A DNA stretch of 64,000 bases from Coix lacryma-jobi var. lacryma-jobi (Eukaryota > Streptophyta > Magnoliopsida > Poales > Poaceae), in the NCBI GenBank assembly GCA_009763385.1, contig CM019824.1, forward strand, positions 114,284,660 to 114,348,659, in the 5' to 3' direction. The notes under the pieces are model-generated. The model ran no database searches and had not been told where the DNA came from. It saw nothing but the letters and a program-made list of their open reading frames with translations. Both the position numbers and the translations under genes were made by a program. Positions within the stretch are counted from its first letter, which is position 1. Each line of letters starts with the position of its first letter. Of this stretch, positions 34,366 through 44,306 are shown in pieces.

Positions 34366-36978
34366 ACATAGGGTGAGCATACGGTCCAACACTGGGGTTA
34401 GTGAAGTAGGAAGAATACCAGTGTTGGGCCGGCTGCTCAAAAGAACGGTTAGCAGAAAAACCATTCCTAGCACGCCTATGGGAAGAGCGATCACCACGTA
34501 GAGGAAAACGTGGTCCGCTAAAGGAGGAGCGTCCATCGCGATACTCAAAACGCGATGGGGAAAAATGTTCAACTACAAAGCCACCGCCATGGGGTCCATA
34601 GCCCACAACTGCAGGCTCCCGCCGGGCACGTTCTCTTCGCGGCCTAGGCCTAGGAGCTTGAGGTTTTGGACCTCTAGGCCTAGCAGCATGCCTCTGAACA
34701 TTCGGCACTTGTACATCATGGAAAGGATGGTACATGTCCGTGTTGTTCATCTCCTTTGCATAGCGCGCCTCTCTCTTGCGCCGAAAGCAAAACTCACTCA
34801 AGTGTCCATCTCTCCCACAGTGCTCACAGTGGTACCTCACCGCTCTCATAGGGGGTTGTTGGTACTCACGGTAGTGGGTATGGATCACTTTACCCTTCTG
34901 TGGCATAAGCTCCTCTTGGATGGGTTGCATGGTGTCTAGCATGTTCTTGAGGTGGTTTGGTTTTGGAGCCCATAATTGTTTCATGGGTGGAGCTCTCGGA
35001 GGTTCAACAAATACCCCATCCTTGGTGTTAGGCTTGAGAGGCTCTTTGGGTGGAATCTTGGTAAGCTTGGGAGTAGTGGAGGAGTGGGGCTTCTCACATG
35101 GGTTCCGACCACTCGACTCTCCAATCTTGCCAAAAAAGAATCACACTCAACACCCTGAGCAAAGCCTACACCTGGACCTCCAGCAGCACGCTTGAACTGG
35201 GAGATCATCATCCCAAGCTGCGGCTCACCACTAGACACCCATGATAAGATGGTCCGAAGGTATGTGTTTTCCTCCTCGGTTTGCATCTTGTCATGCTTCA
35301 CGTTCGCAATCTCCATCTCCAAACCCTCACACAGAACGCACCTAGTCACACAAGTGTTGTCCAAGCTGGCCTTCTCAAGAGACACAATCTTGGCATTCTT
35401 CTCTGCCAACTCGGATTGCAAGCCCGCACAGGACCTGCACGCACCCAACAGCAAGGATCTAGCCTTCAGCTCATCCACCTCTCCTACCAACACAGCATAC
35501 TTACTTCTCAAAGTGAGAAGGTCAGTCATGTGTGTGGAGCACATCTCACAGTCCTCCTCCTCGGTGACAACAACGGTGGACTTGACAGATTCAAGTTCCT
35601 TCACCGTATCCTCCCACTTCTGCCTAAACTCCTTCCGCTCTCTAGCAGCACGCCTAAGCAACTTATCTTGACTAAGAAGGGCGGCAGTAAGTTTCTTGAC
35701 CTCAGCAGAAAGCTCGTCGGGGGTCTGAGATACCTGGGAGGTGTCGTCGTCATTGTCATTTCGAGGGATGTCCTCCAGCTCGCCGTCGACCTCCTTGCCG
35801 AGGGCTATGGTGCAGAAGGCCTCATTGTCGGCGAAGAAGCAGAGGCCGTTCAGCTTGTCCTCGATCCTCTTCTTCTTCTCGGACTTGTCGTCGCTTGAGG
35901 AAGCGGAATCGTCATCCGAGTCATCGACGTCGCTGAGCGTGGCGAAGAAAGCACGCTGCTCAGCCTGGGCCTTCTCCAAGTACTTTGTCTTGATGTACTC
36001 CTTGTTGAAGCCGCCCTTCCGCTTGTGCTTCGCGGGGACGTGCTTCTCCTTGAGCTTGCCGGAGTCGTACTTGTGCCCATGATCCGCCTTGCCGAAGGTC
36101 TGCTTGTTCTTCTTCGGGCAATTGGCGATGAAGTGGTTGGGGTCGCCGCACTCGAAACATCCTGAGCGTCCTCCTCCGCGGCGACGGTTCATACGGTTGT
36201 TGTGGAACCGCGAGAACCGGATGGTGAGCAAAGCCAACTCGTCATCCCCCATGAACTCCAGCTGCTCCTCTGTGACAGAAAGAAGAGAAGAGAGTGCAAA
36301 TCCTCCAGAGGGGTTAGCAGAAGAGCCAGAAAGCAAAGCCATCGACGGGCCAGAAGGATTTTCATAAGAAGCCCTCACCATGGCATCGATCTCACTGGAC
36401 TTGAGCTTACTAAAGAGCTCGTCGCATGTGAGGGTCTCATAGTTAGGTGTTTCGATGATCGCCTAAACCTTCGAGTCCCACACCGATCGATCGAGAGTGT
36501 GCAAAAGCTTCAAAGCTCTCTCATGATCTTCGTAAGGCAATAGCTCCTTGTTAGCCCTCATCCTGTTGACAATCACGTGAAAGCGAGCGAATAAACTCTC
36601 TATGCTCTCGCTAGGCATGTGTCGAAAGTTCTCGTACTCTCGCTTGTGCGACTCGTAGAGACAGGTTTTGACTTGAGTGGTTCCCTCATGGAAACGCATG
36701 AGGGTAGCCCAAATCTCCCGAGCCATAGCGAGGTGAGAAACGCGATCAAACTCCATCATGCTCAAACATGAGAAAAGAGCATTACGGGCTCGGCTATTGG
36801 CATCATGCTCATCGATTTGATGCTGAGTCACACGAGCAGCCAAAACCACGTAATCAGCAGAGTTGCAAATATCCCAGATGGAAGCACCCAAACTCTGTAG
36901 ATAGGCCGACATGCGTATCTTCCAATACGCACAGTTCGTCCCATCAAAAAACGACGGTTTGCCCACACCGCGATCCAT
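34355..36978 (-). pseudogene. Sirevirus gag of Sire-2, broken
   Basis: The frame opens at 36978 (MDRGVGKPSFFDG) with the UBN2-like gag region, stops at TAG (36463-36465, codon 172) and continues in frame. Zinc knuckle 1, CFECGDPNHFIANC, is at about 36118-36159. Acidic and helix-prone regions follow. A frameshift lies near 35135 in an A-rich run. The shifted frame from 34984 carries zinc knuckle 2, CEHCGRDGHLSEFC (34787-34828), an Arg/Pro/Gly-rich RNA-binding-like tail and the end AHPMSFY at 34355. Pol overlaps the end by a few bases in another frame, so a frameshift or a further indel lies at the gag-pol border. Confidence 0.92.
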
Positions 36979-37028
36979 GTCGCCTTCGGTGGATCTGGAA
37001 CCGGCTGAGGTGGAAGATCCTTAACCCG

Positions 37029-37041
37029 CTCCGATACCAAT
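37029..37041 (-). other. Primer-binding site of Sire-2
   Basis: On the minus strand, ATTGGTATCGGAGCGGG follows the LTR end CCTTCA. TGGTATCGGAGC would pair with initiator methionine tRNA. Confidence 0.85.
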
Positions 37042-39115
37042 TGAAGGACCGAGAATGCAATAGCAAGGCGACCAGATGGGGGGGTGAATGGGAGGTCAAA
37101 AATTTCTCCCGAAACTCTGGCCTTTGTCCCACAAATCAACCCCAAAAGCTTCGATCGAAACCGTGATGCCCAGGACCCTTGGAAGAGGGTGGATGATCCC
37201 TAGGATCACAGCGAGGCACCACAAAGCGATAGCAAGTCAAATGCCAAAAGCACCGGCACAAGTTGGACCCCTAAAACCTAGTCCCGAACGTAGATTGAAG
37301 CCTACATTGAGAAATCCCTAAAACCAATGCTAACAAGTGGCAAAGATACCTAGAGAGGTTCCTAGGTGAACTATAGGGCCAACCGAGAAGTCCGGAAACC
37401 AAGCGAAGAAGCCGGGAGAGCAAATGAACTAAAACTCAACTCACAGCCGATTCGCGGACTGTCCGAACTCCCAGTCCTAGACTGTCCGCGCCAGGGGCGA
37501 ACTGTCCGTGGTCCACTGGCGGACTATCCGCCGGCAGAAGACCAGAAACAGCACAAATACTGCAAGTCCCCTGGACGTTCCCGGACTATCCGCGAACTCC
37601 AATGGCGGACTGTCCGCGAACTCAAAATTGGACACTGTACTCGGCGACGAACAGCCACTTCTCGGCTGAGTCCCGACGGCCGGACTGTCCGCGCTGGGAA
37701 CGGCGGACTGTCCGCGGCTGTCCAGAGAGGGCGATTTCGGTCGCCCTCAACTCAAATCCTCCCAAATTCGATTCAAAACAAAATCCCTTGTTCCCAAACT
37801 TGGAGAAGATGATCACGAGGTAGTTGGAAGACTATCCCCAAGAAATCATCCGCTCAAATCAACTCAAACACCGGGAATCCGAGAGGGAAGGAGTATGAAC
37901 CGAAAAAGCACCACGAAAACGAAATCAAACCGATCTACTTGTTCATGAGGAGTTAGATGAATTCCTTTGGTGGAAATGATCTCCTCACTATAAAGAACAA
38001 ATTGATTCAAACGGATTTCGAAAAGACGTAGTAGAGAGGGAGATCGAGTGACGGGAAAATCGTGGAGAAACGAAGAACGCGAAGAACACGAACAAAACGC
38101 GAATCAACACATTGATCTGCAACCGTGTGGCTACCACATGCTACAACAGTGAGATTACGGTCTCACTTCCTCAAAATCTCCAGTACACAGAGGTATGGTT
38201 CTCTGCGGATCTCAGTTGCTACAACAGGGGATTGGGAGAGCAGGAAAACCTAGAAGGCAAAGAGCAAATGACTGAGATAGGATGGGAGATGGGTGTCTCC
38301 CTCTACTTATCCTAATTCTAATTCCCACTCTACCCCTAACTAATTACAGAGCGATCCAGCTAAACCCTAGGATTATTCTGGACCAACTCATGGTAGGTGG
38401 TGATCCGACGGCCACGCCCGCACAACTGGTAGCGTTGCCTCGACACAACCTCACCGATTGCCACCACGTGCCGCCACCTCTCTGCTTATCCTTTTCCCGG
38501 ACTTCGCCTCCGGTTTTAAGGCCCAAACCGGGAAACCAGCCTTCACGACCAACCCCCGGTTTTGAGGCCCAAACCTGGAAACCAGCCGTCCATCGCCTGA
38601 GTTTTGTGGCACAAACTCAGAAACCCGCAGCACCCAGGTTTTGAGGCCCAAACCTGGAAACCGTCCTCAGCCCGAGTTTTGTGGCCCAAACTCGGAAACC
38701 ATCAGCACCCAGGTTTTGAGGCCAAACCTGGAAACCGTCCACTCGGTGATTTTTCTGTGGCTCAACCACCAAACCGAGCCGTAGAGGGGATGCACCGCCC
38801 GTGCACCCCGTCCACCGACACATGTCCCCAGGTCCTCGACCCGAGCAACACTGTGCCCGCAAGTCTTGGCTCGTCGCTGTCCCAGGCTGTCAGCCACCAC
38901 AGCTGATCCTCAGGCCACCGGTCCCTCAGTCCAAGCCTCACGTCTGCCCTTCGCCACTCTCAGTCCATCGGCACGGCACGTCTCTACTTGACCTTCACCT
39001 TGCATTCGACCACTGTATCCGTGCTCGACACATGCACAACACAAGCCAAAGAACATGCGCATTATCCCAGTTGACAATCACTCATCACTCAGAGACTCGG
39101 CATACACCCATGTAT
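37042..39115 (-). mobile_element. 5' LTR of Sire-2 (about 2.07 kb)
   Basis: Starts TGAAGGACCGAGAATGC on the plus strand and matches the Sire-1 LTR throughout: palindromes at 37450-37725 and hairpin array at 38507-38785. The shared sequence stops at CCCATGTAT (39115). The other copies continue with TCGCA, so the outermost bases are lost or changed here. I see no target duplication. Confidence 0.85.
38507..38785. repeat. Hairpin array in the Sire-2 5' LTR
   Basis: Seven units: CCGGTTTT/AAACCGG, CCGGTTTT/AAACCTGG (one mismatch), CTGAGTTT/AAACTCAG, CCAGGTTT/AAACCTGG, CCGAGTTT/AAACTCGG, CCAGGTTT/AAACCTGG, and a last one with TCGGTGATT and AACCACC with AAACCGAG. Confidence 0.85.
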
Positions 39116-39720
39116 CCTTAATCAATCAATTAGAGGAGAGGTAGCCTAGACAACCAGGAGCTCCATCATCCAAGGGCGTTTCTAGAATAGAATTAGAAGA
39201 GTTGAGGGAAGCTCGGATTCTGGATCTAGTCGGGAGGAGCTAGGTAATTAGCCTTGTCTTCTCTCTTGTATCAACATTGTTCTTCTAATTGTTCTTTTAA
39301 TTGTCTAATTGTCTTCTAGATCATTATCTTGTGTTCTAGTTCATCTTCTAATCTCTCTAGTTCATCTCTGTGCTCTAATATAGTACTAATTACCTCTCTA
39401 GTTCATCTATGTGTTCTAATCTAGTTCTAATTGTTCATCTAGTTCTTATTCATCTTCTAGTTTGTGTTCTAGTTGATACATGTCGATCATGACTTGTTAC
39501 TATTTCGTGTTCATAATTATAATGTTCATCGTCTACTTGGATTATATGGCTAGCATAGCTAGGGTCACTAGTAGAGAAAGGGCCTTTAGCCCCGGTTGAA
39601 ATGGGCCTTTAGCCCCGGGTATGTCAACCGGGGCTAAGAATCCGGGACTAAAGGTCCCGGCCTTTAGTCCCGGTTGCTTTCAACCGGGGCTAAAGGTCCA
39701 GAGAGGAAAAAATAAATGTG

Positions 39721-39787
39721 TGTTGTGTGAGATTCGAACTCAGCACATCTCGCCTCAGGCACGTCTACCAACTGAGCTACGCAACCC
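39721..39787 (-). other. Degenerate tRNA-like sequence inside the CACTA element
   Basis: The minus strand reads GGGTTGCGTAGCTCAGTTGG at the 5' end and GAGTTCGAATCTCAC near the 3' end. TAGCTCAGTTGGTAGA matches an RNA polymerase III A box and GTTCGAATC a B box. The T-arm pairs at 4 of 5 positions and the acceptor at about 5 of 7. The D-stem and anticodon stem do not pair well, so this is not a working tRNA. It could be a captured tRNA or tRNA-derived SINE head. Confidence 0.5.
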
Positions 39788-39835
39788 ACGTGATGTAGTT
39801 CTAGACGTTTTCCTTTTGAATCCACTCGGGAAGGA

Positions 39836-40100
39836 CTTTTAGCCCCGGTTGGTAACACCAACCGGGGCTAAAAGGACCTTTAGCCCCGGTTGGTACCACC
39901 AACCGGGGCTAAAAGGACCTTTAGCCCCGGTTGGTACCACCAACCGGGGCTAAAGGGTGACCCTTTAGCCCCGGTTGGTATTACCAACCGGGACTAAAGG
40001 TCCAGGACCTTTAGTTCCGGTTGATAATACCAACCGGGGCTAAAGATTCACCTTTAGCCCCGGTTGGTAATACCAACCGGGACTAAAAGTCTTTAGTCCC
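39836..40100. repeat. Palindromic subterminal repeats of the CACTA element
   Basis: Six units of about 41-48 bp each have CTTTAGCCCCGGTTGGTA and its reverse complement around a 2-4 base centre. Variants (GTCCC for GCCCC) appear in either arm. Shorter units lie at 39591-39700. Such repeats are transposase-binding sites in En/Spm. Confidence 0.85.
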
Positions 40101-41007
40101 GGACGCAAATTTTTTCCGGGACTAAAGCTCGGTTGGTGGATCGTCCAAAGGCCTGTTCTCTAGTAGTGGGTATCTCTATGTTTATGCTCTTGTTCGTATA
40201 GCGCTCATTCTGTCGATCACGGGGTGAGTGGTCAACATTGTGTAAGCATGGTGCTTATACGTTGTTTACCTATGAATGCACCCTATATTCCGGGCCAGCA
40301 AGTGGTAGATCGCGAGGGTGACTTTTATAGCCTTGTTGAGTCCTTTGTAGTCCACTCCCCGAATATAGGACAAGTAAGACCTGGTCACCCGGAGGTGATA
40401 GACTCTGGATCATGATCCTCCATGCATGATGTCTCCTGCATATAAATATAAGTTATTCTAACCATGATTGCTAAATATAATTGCACTACTTGATGTAGTC
40501 TATGAACTATAGTTAGAACTATATTAGGAAGTTAATCTATCTCTTTCAAGTTTTGGCTACGATCCGACCTTGGGTGAGAATGCTCTGTTGGAACTCTTTT
40601 ATATGGTTTACTCTGTTCTATTACATTTATCTTATTTATCATTCTTGATTGATTCTTATGTTGAGTATAGATCTATTGGAACTTTTATCATAATCATACA
40701 TGTGTGTGTTATAGTTGTAGATGTTTATCTCTTGTCACTCGGTTAACTAACGATATGCATTGCTCCATTATAAATGAACGATACCTTGGAAACTCTTTCC
40801 TTGGTGAAATGCTACAACAGATATATTTCATCTGTGCGCTTGCGGATAATCTCATTTCATATTTTATTAGGGCAAGATCATAAATACCATCCACATCTCT
40901 AGTGTTGTTGCTAGTGGTGACAGCCTAGCGTTAAAGGTAATGTTGTTAGATTTGTCTACCTGCATCTCTAGCGCCGTTATCTGAAGTGATGCTAAGAGAT
41001 GTCAACA

Positions 41008-41169
41008 GCCATCTTCGACCAGCTTGACCTGGTTGGGAGTCTACTCCGAGCGCACCCGCGACTAGGCAACCTGGTCGGAAGATGTCTTCAACAACGTCCG
41101 ACTAGGTCTAACCTGCTCGGAAAGCTCCAGAACGCCTGTGCAACGGATACAAAGTGCTCGGGGACTAGC
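41008..41169 (+). mobile_element. 3' internal end of a Tat-like gypsy element (Tat-0) with polypurine tract
   Basis: Repeated CGACTAGG/CTGGTCGGAA phrases lead into AAAGTGCTCGGGGACTAGC, which resembles the tract that precedes the 3' LTR of many grass Tat-type elements. The LTR would start at 41170 (TGTGGGGATATTAC). Confidence 0.55.
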
Positions 41170-41186
41170 TGTGGGGATATTACCTC

Positions 41187-43169
41187 TGTTGATGGTCCTT
41201 AAACACCTGTTTTACCATCAACATTTTACCCTAAAATTCACCAAAAAGGCATGAAATGTAGTCAAATAGGTTTCGAACTAACTGAATTCCACATGTCCAC
41301 AGATTTTGATTTGAATGCAGGATTTGAACCAAATTTGGATATTTGAACCACCAAAGGCCAAGCCCAATCAGCAAGGCCCAATTGGGCCTCAGGGTGGTGG
41401 CGCCCGCACCCCTAGGTGGCGCCCGCCACAAGGAGAGGCCCAAACCTCCCCCCTGCCACGTCACTGATCCGTGTGACCACCCCAGGGCCAAATCTTGGCC
41501 CTTGGTCACTAGGTCAGTGGCATCAGAGGGCTCAGGAGGGGAGTGGCGTGGATCATGACCGAATGACGGTTATCTGGACATGCAACCGACCTAACCAACG
41601 CATTGGAGGAGTCCCTGGAGGCCGTAGGATCAATGACGGTGCATCCAACGGCTAGGGGGGTGGCCGACGCCACCTAGGGCTGGCGCCCGCAACTAGGGTT
41701 TGTCCTAGGTCGGTTGGCTGCCCCCTATAAGTACCCTCTCACTCCACAAGGCTATAAATACCCCCCTTGAGGCGTCACTTCATTTGAAGCAAGCAAGGAA
41801 GAGAGGAAAGCAAGCAAGCAATGTAGAAAGCAAGTGAGAGCTAGGTTAGAAGCTCAGAGAGCTTAGGCAAGTAGGTTAGCTAGTAGAGAGAGCATAGCTC
41901 TAGTGCCCTCGCTGCAGCGCGGCTCTTAGTTTAGCACAGCTTAGCCCTGACTAGTGGTATAGTAGCGTAGAGCGTGCTAGGAGAGTAGCGGGTGCGAGTG
42001 ACTGGCATCGGAGGTCTGTTGATTTCCCGGCGTCTCTGGTCTGGTTTGCTCTCTTATATCTCAGGTACACTTATCATTATTCCAATATTACTTTAGTATT
42101 ACTTTCAGTATTACTTTCAATATTACTTTATCAAGTGCCTTGAGTGTGACCTAGTTATCCCTACATTTCAACTCACTTAGCCATAGTAGTTAATCTCTAG
42201 TGTGCTTAGTGTTTGATCTATGCCAATAGGTTGCTTAGTTAGTTTAGTGTTTATCTTATTGAGTCAAGTATTTGTTCGGACGTCCGCAAGGGTGTGTCCA
42301 TTCAAAGCTAGGGTAGAGATAGTTAGAATATAATTAAGCGTGGTGCTTAGTTATAGACTTACCTTCAGATACGGCTGGACCCCCAGATAGCTGTGGTAGC
42401 AAGCAGGTGGTGACAGCCCTGTGCGCCTTGAATTCCACCACGTAGTTGGCCCAGTTTAACTGTAAGGCTCGTTGTGCTAGCGTTCAACCTAAGTCAGTGG
42501 TAAAGGCTAGTACGTCTCGGTACTTGACAAGATAGGAATAAAACTATACTTAACTTGGTTGCTTTATTGACATTTGCCTATCTTTCTTCGTAGTTATATA
42601 GGAGTAGTTATTAGTTATTAGTTAGTTATCTTAGTTACCCTTAGTTATCCCATTCTATCCACCTACCTATTTATCCACCTTACGTTAGCCATTTCATTCA
42701 TCCTTACCTATCCATCCATATATTCTTTCTAGCCTCTCATCCCTTTCATCTCCTCTTTTCTCCTTTTCCCTTTTCTTATTCTTTGACTCTCATCCCCTCC
42801 TTGACTCGACACATCCCTAGCCTTCCCTTGGGATCAAATAAATCGACACCTGGTACACCCAGGCGAAGTGCTACTACGATAGTTCTGTGCGCTTGCAGAA
42901 TCTCCTCCTGGTAGATTGCATTCTCGCTAGCCAGCTCCTACTAGTGTCAGGATTGACAACCCCATTTGACATTAGTAGATAGTTGCTTTAGCTTCACTCC
43001 TTTAGGTATAGTGACTAGACTTGCTTCAAGCATTTCTGGCGCCGATGCCAGGGATAGACTCCATAGTCTACTCCTAGTAACGACGTTAGCAAGTGTCAAC
43101 AAGCATTTCTGGGCCGTTATGGGGATAGTTGCCTAGCTCTATCTTTAGTGAAGTTAAGAACTACCAACA
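41187..43169 (+). mobile_element. 5' LTR of Gyp-B
   Basis: Starts TGTTGATGGTCCTTAAACACC and ends CTACCAACA. It contains two TATA-like boxes (41725, 41753), a GCGTGGTGCTTAG module (42336), a GTGGTAGC...GTGACAGCC module (42392-42417), the U5 motif CTGTGCGCTTGCAGA (42885-42899) and two PBS-like strings (43037 and 43110) before the real end. Confidence 0.93.
41725..41760 (+). promoter_or_regulatory. Paired TATA-like boxes of the Gyp-B LTR
   Basis: CCCCTATAAGTACCC and, 28 bp later, GGCTATAAATACCCCCC. Both are kept in the 3' LTR (47455 and 47483). The second is the better match to a plant TATA box. Confidence 0.65.
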
Positions 43170-43195
43170 AGCATTTCTGGCGTCGTTGCCGGGGA
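43037..43195 (+). repeat. Three PBS-like modules at the Gyp-B LTR end, period about 70 bp
   Basis: GCATTTCTGGCGCCGATGCC (43033), GCATTTCTGGGCCGTTATGG (43103) and GCATTTCTGGCGTCGTTGCC (43171) recur. The second and third are preceded by CAACAA, the LTR end plus one base. The third is the real primer-binding site by position. The first two lie within the LTR and are also in the right LTR at 48711 and 48780. Confidence 0.85.
43178..43195 (+). other. Primer-binding site of Gyp-B
   Basis: TGGCGTCGTTGCCGGGGA, eight bases after the LTR end. It differs at one base from the Gyp-A site. Confidence 0.85.
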
Positions 43196-43357
43196 AGGCA
43201 ATCGGTGTATCGGTTGAGTCCGTGTTGAATTTATCTTCGTTTAAGCTCCCGCTTAGCGAATCCCATCTTTCCCCATTCTTTCTTTCCTTAGTCATTCTTA
43301 TCTTTTTCCTTCATCTTCTTCAACTTCTTTCTTTCTTATCTTGTTCTATCTTCACAA

Positions 43358-44306
43358 TGGCCAACAAGACCATTCGTGAGTTTTCTGCTCCTTCTGCCGG
43401 CAATGTAGCGACAGGACCAGACGTGATCGATGCCAACCTCAATTTTGAGTTAAAACCAGCTCTGATCACGATGGTCCAAGCTAGCCCGTTCTGTGGCAAA
43501 GCTCATGAGGATGCCAAGCTCACTTCCAACAATTTTTGGAGATTTGCGGCACCTTCACCATTAAGGGGATAACGCAAGAAGCCATCCGTCTTCGTCTCTT
43601 TCCTTTCTCTTTGCTAGGAAAAGCGAAGCAATGGTTCTATACCAATCGCAACGCTGTAGACACATGGGACAATTGTTCCAATGCTTTTCTCACCAAATTC
43701 TTTCCGATGGGCAAGACGAACGCTCTTCGCAACAAAATCTCCAGCTTTACGCAACAAGCCAAGGAATCTATTCCCGAGGCTTGGGAGAGAATGCAAGAGT
43801 ACGTCGCTGCTTGTCCACACCATGGTATGGAGGACTGGCTATTGATCCAGAACTTCTACAATGGCTTAACCCCACTCTGTAGAAGCCATTTGGATGCCGC
43901 CGCCGGCGGTGCATTCTTTTCTCTGAATGTTGCAGATGCTAAGGCTCTCATAGAGAAGATGGTGTCGAACCAAGGATGGAATGACGAGAGACTGCAGCCC
44001 CGTAAACGAGGTATGCATTCCCTTAAGGAGGCCGACATGATCGTGGCCAAGATGGACCTGCTGGCAAAGAAGCTGGACAGCTATGAGAAGATGAACCAAC
44101 AAGAGAGTGTCCAATCTCTGGAATCCTACATGACTTGTGAAGTCTGTGGAGAAACCGGACATTCTGGGAACCACTGCCCCGAGTTACATGAAGATTTGAA
44201 CTTCATCAACAATAACAACAACAACGGTTTCCGTCAACAGAATCAAGGATGGAATCAGCCTACAAATTCTCAAGGTAACAATTCATTCCCCCGCTCAAAT
44301 TGTTAG
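43358..44306 (+). pseudogene. Gyp-B gag with zinc knuckle, broken
   Basis: The best start is MANKTIREFSAPSAG at 43358. A longer open frame upstream to 43129 overlaps the LTR and primer-binding site. It runs through NFELKPALITMVQASPFCG. A frameshift, probably one lost base near 43515, moves it to the frame ending at 44306, with AIRLRLFPFSLLGKAKQWFY, WDNCSNAFLTKFFPMGKT, ESIPEAWERMQEYVAACP and a zinc knuckle CEVCGETGHSGNHC (about 44139-44180). An Asn/Gln-rich tail follows. TAG at 44304-44306 separates it from the protease part, which is in the same frame. It shares its motif order with Gyp-A gag. Confidence 0.9.

Larger units (their letters stand above)
6913..39115 (-). mobile_element. Sirevirus copy 2 (Sire-2), nearly full length, split by Gyp-A
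   Basis: Reading leftward: 5' LTR (39115-37042), primer-binding site, gag, protease, integrase, RT to 32138, then Gyp-A, then RT and RNase H (10675-9688), a long 3' noncoding part with several polypurine tracts, and a 3' LTR remnant (8118-6913). Without Gyp-A the element is about 10.7 kb as seen here. The left part of its 3' LTR should lie beyond Sire-1, outside the window. Zinc-knuckle gag, TGGTATC primer site and repeated GGGGGA tracts are Sirevirus traits. Confidence 0.87.
39566..40168. mobile_element. Non-autonomous CACTA (En/Spm) element, 603 bp
   Basis: Terminal inverted repeats CACTAGTAGAGAA and TTCTCTAGTAGTG flank it, with a perfect 3-bp target duplication GGT (39563-39565 and 40169-40171). 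Inside are many subterminal palindromes built on TTTAGCCCCGGTTGGT and its complement. No transposase is present, so it would rely on a helper. Confidence 0.93.
39116..41007 (+). mobile_element. LTR fragment (LTR-C), 3' part, carrying a CACTA element
   Basis: It ends GAGATGTCAACA at 41007. It shares with the Gyp-A and Gyp-B LTRs a CTAGTTCATC-rich stretch, AGCATGGTGCTTA (40246), CAAGTGGTAGATCGCGAGGGTGAC (about 40299, read in two parts), the U5 motif CTGTGCGCTTGCGGAT (40832-40847) and PBS-like strings near 40897 and 40966. The left end is missing and joins the Sire-2 LTR. An inverted copy of its last 420 bp is at 51852-52268. Confidence 0.7.

Noticed and set aside
6913..39115. Target-site duplication for Sire-2
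   Set aside because: Its left LTR end is outside the window and its right end is altered, so no duplication can be claimed.
39721..39787. Functional tRNA gene
   Set aside because: A and B boxes are good but the D-stem and anticodon stem do not pair, and it lies inside a transposon. I list it only as tRNA-like.
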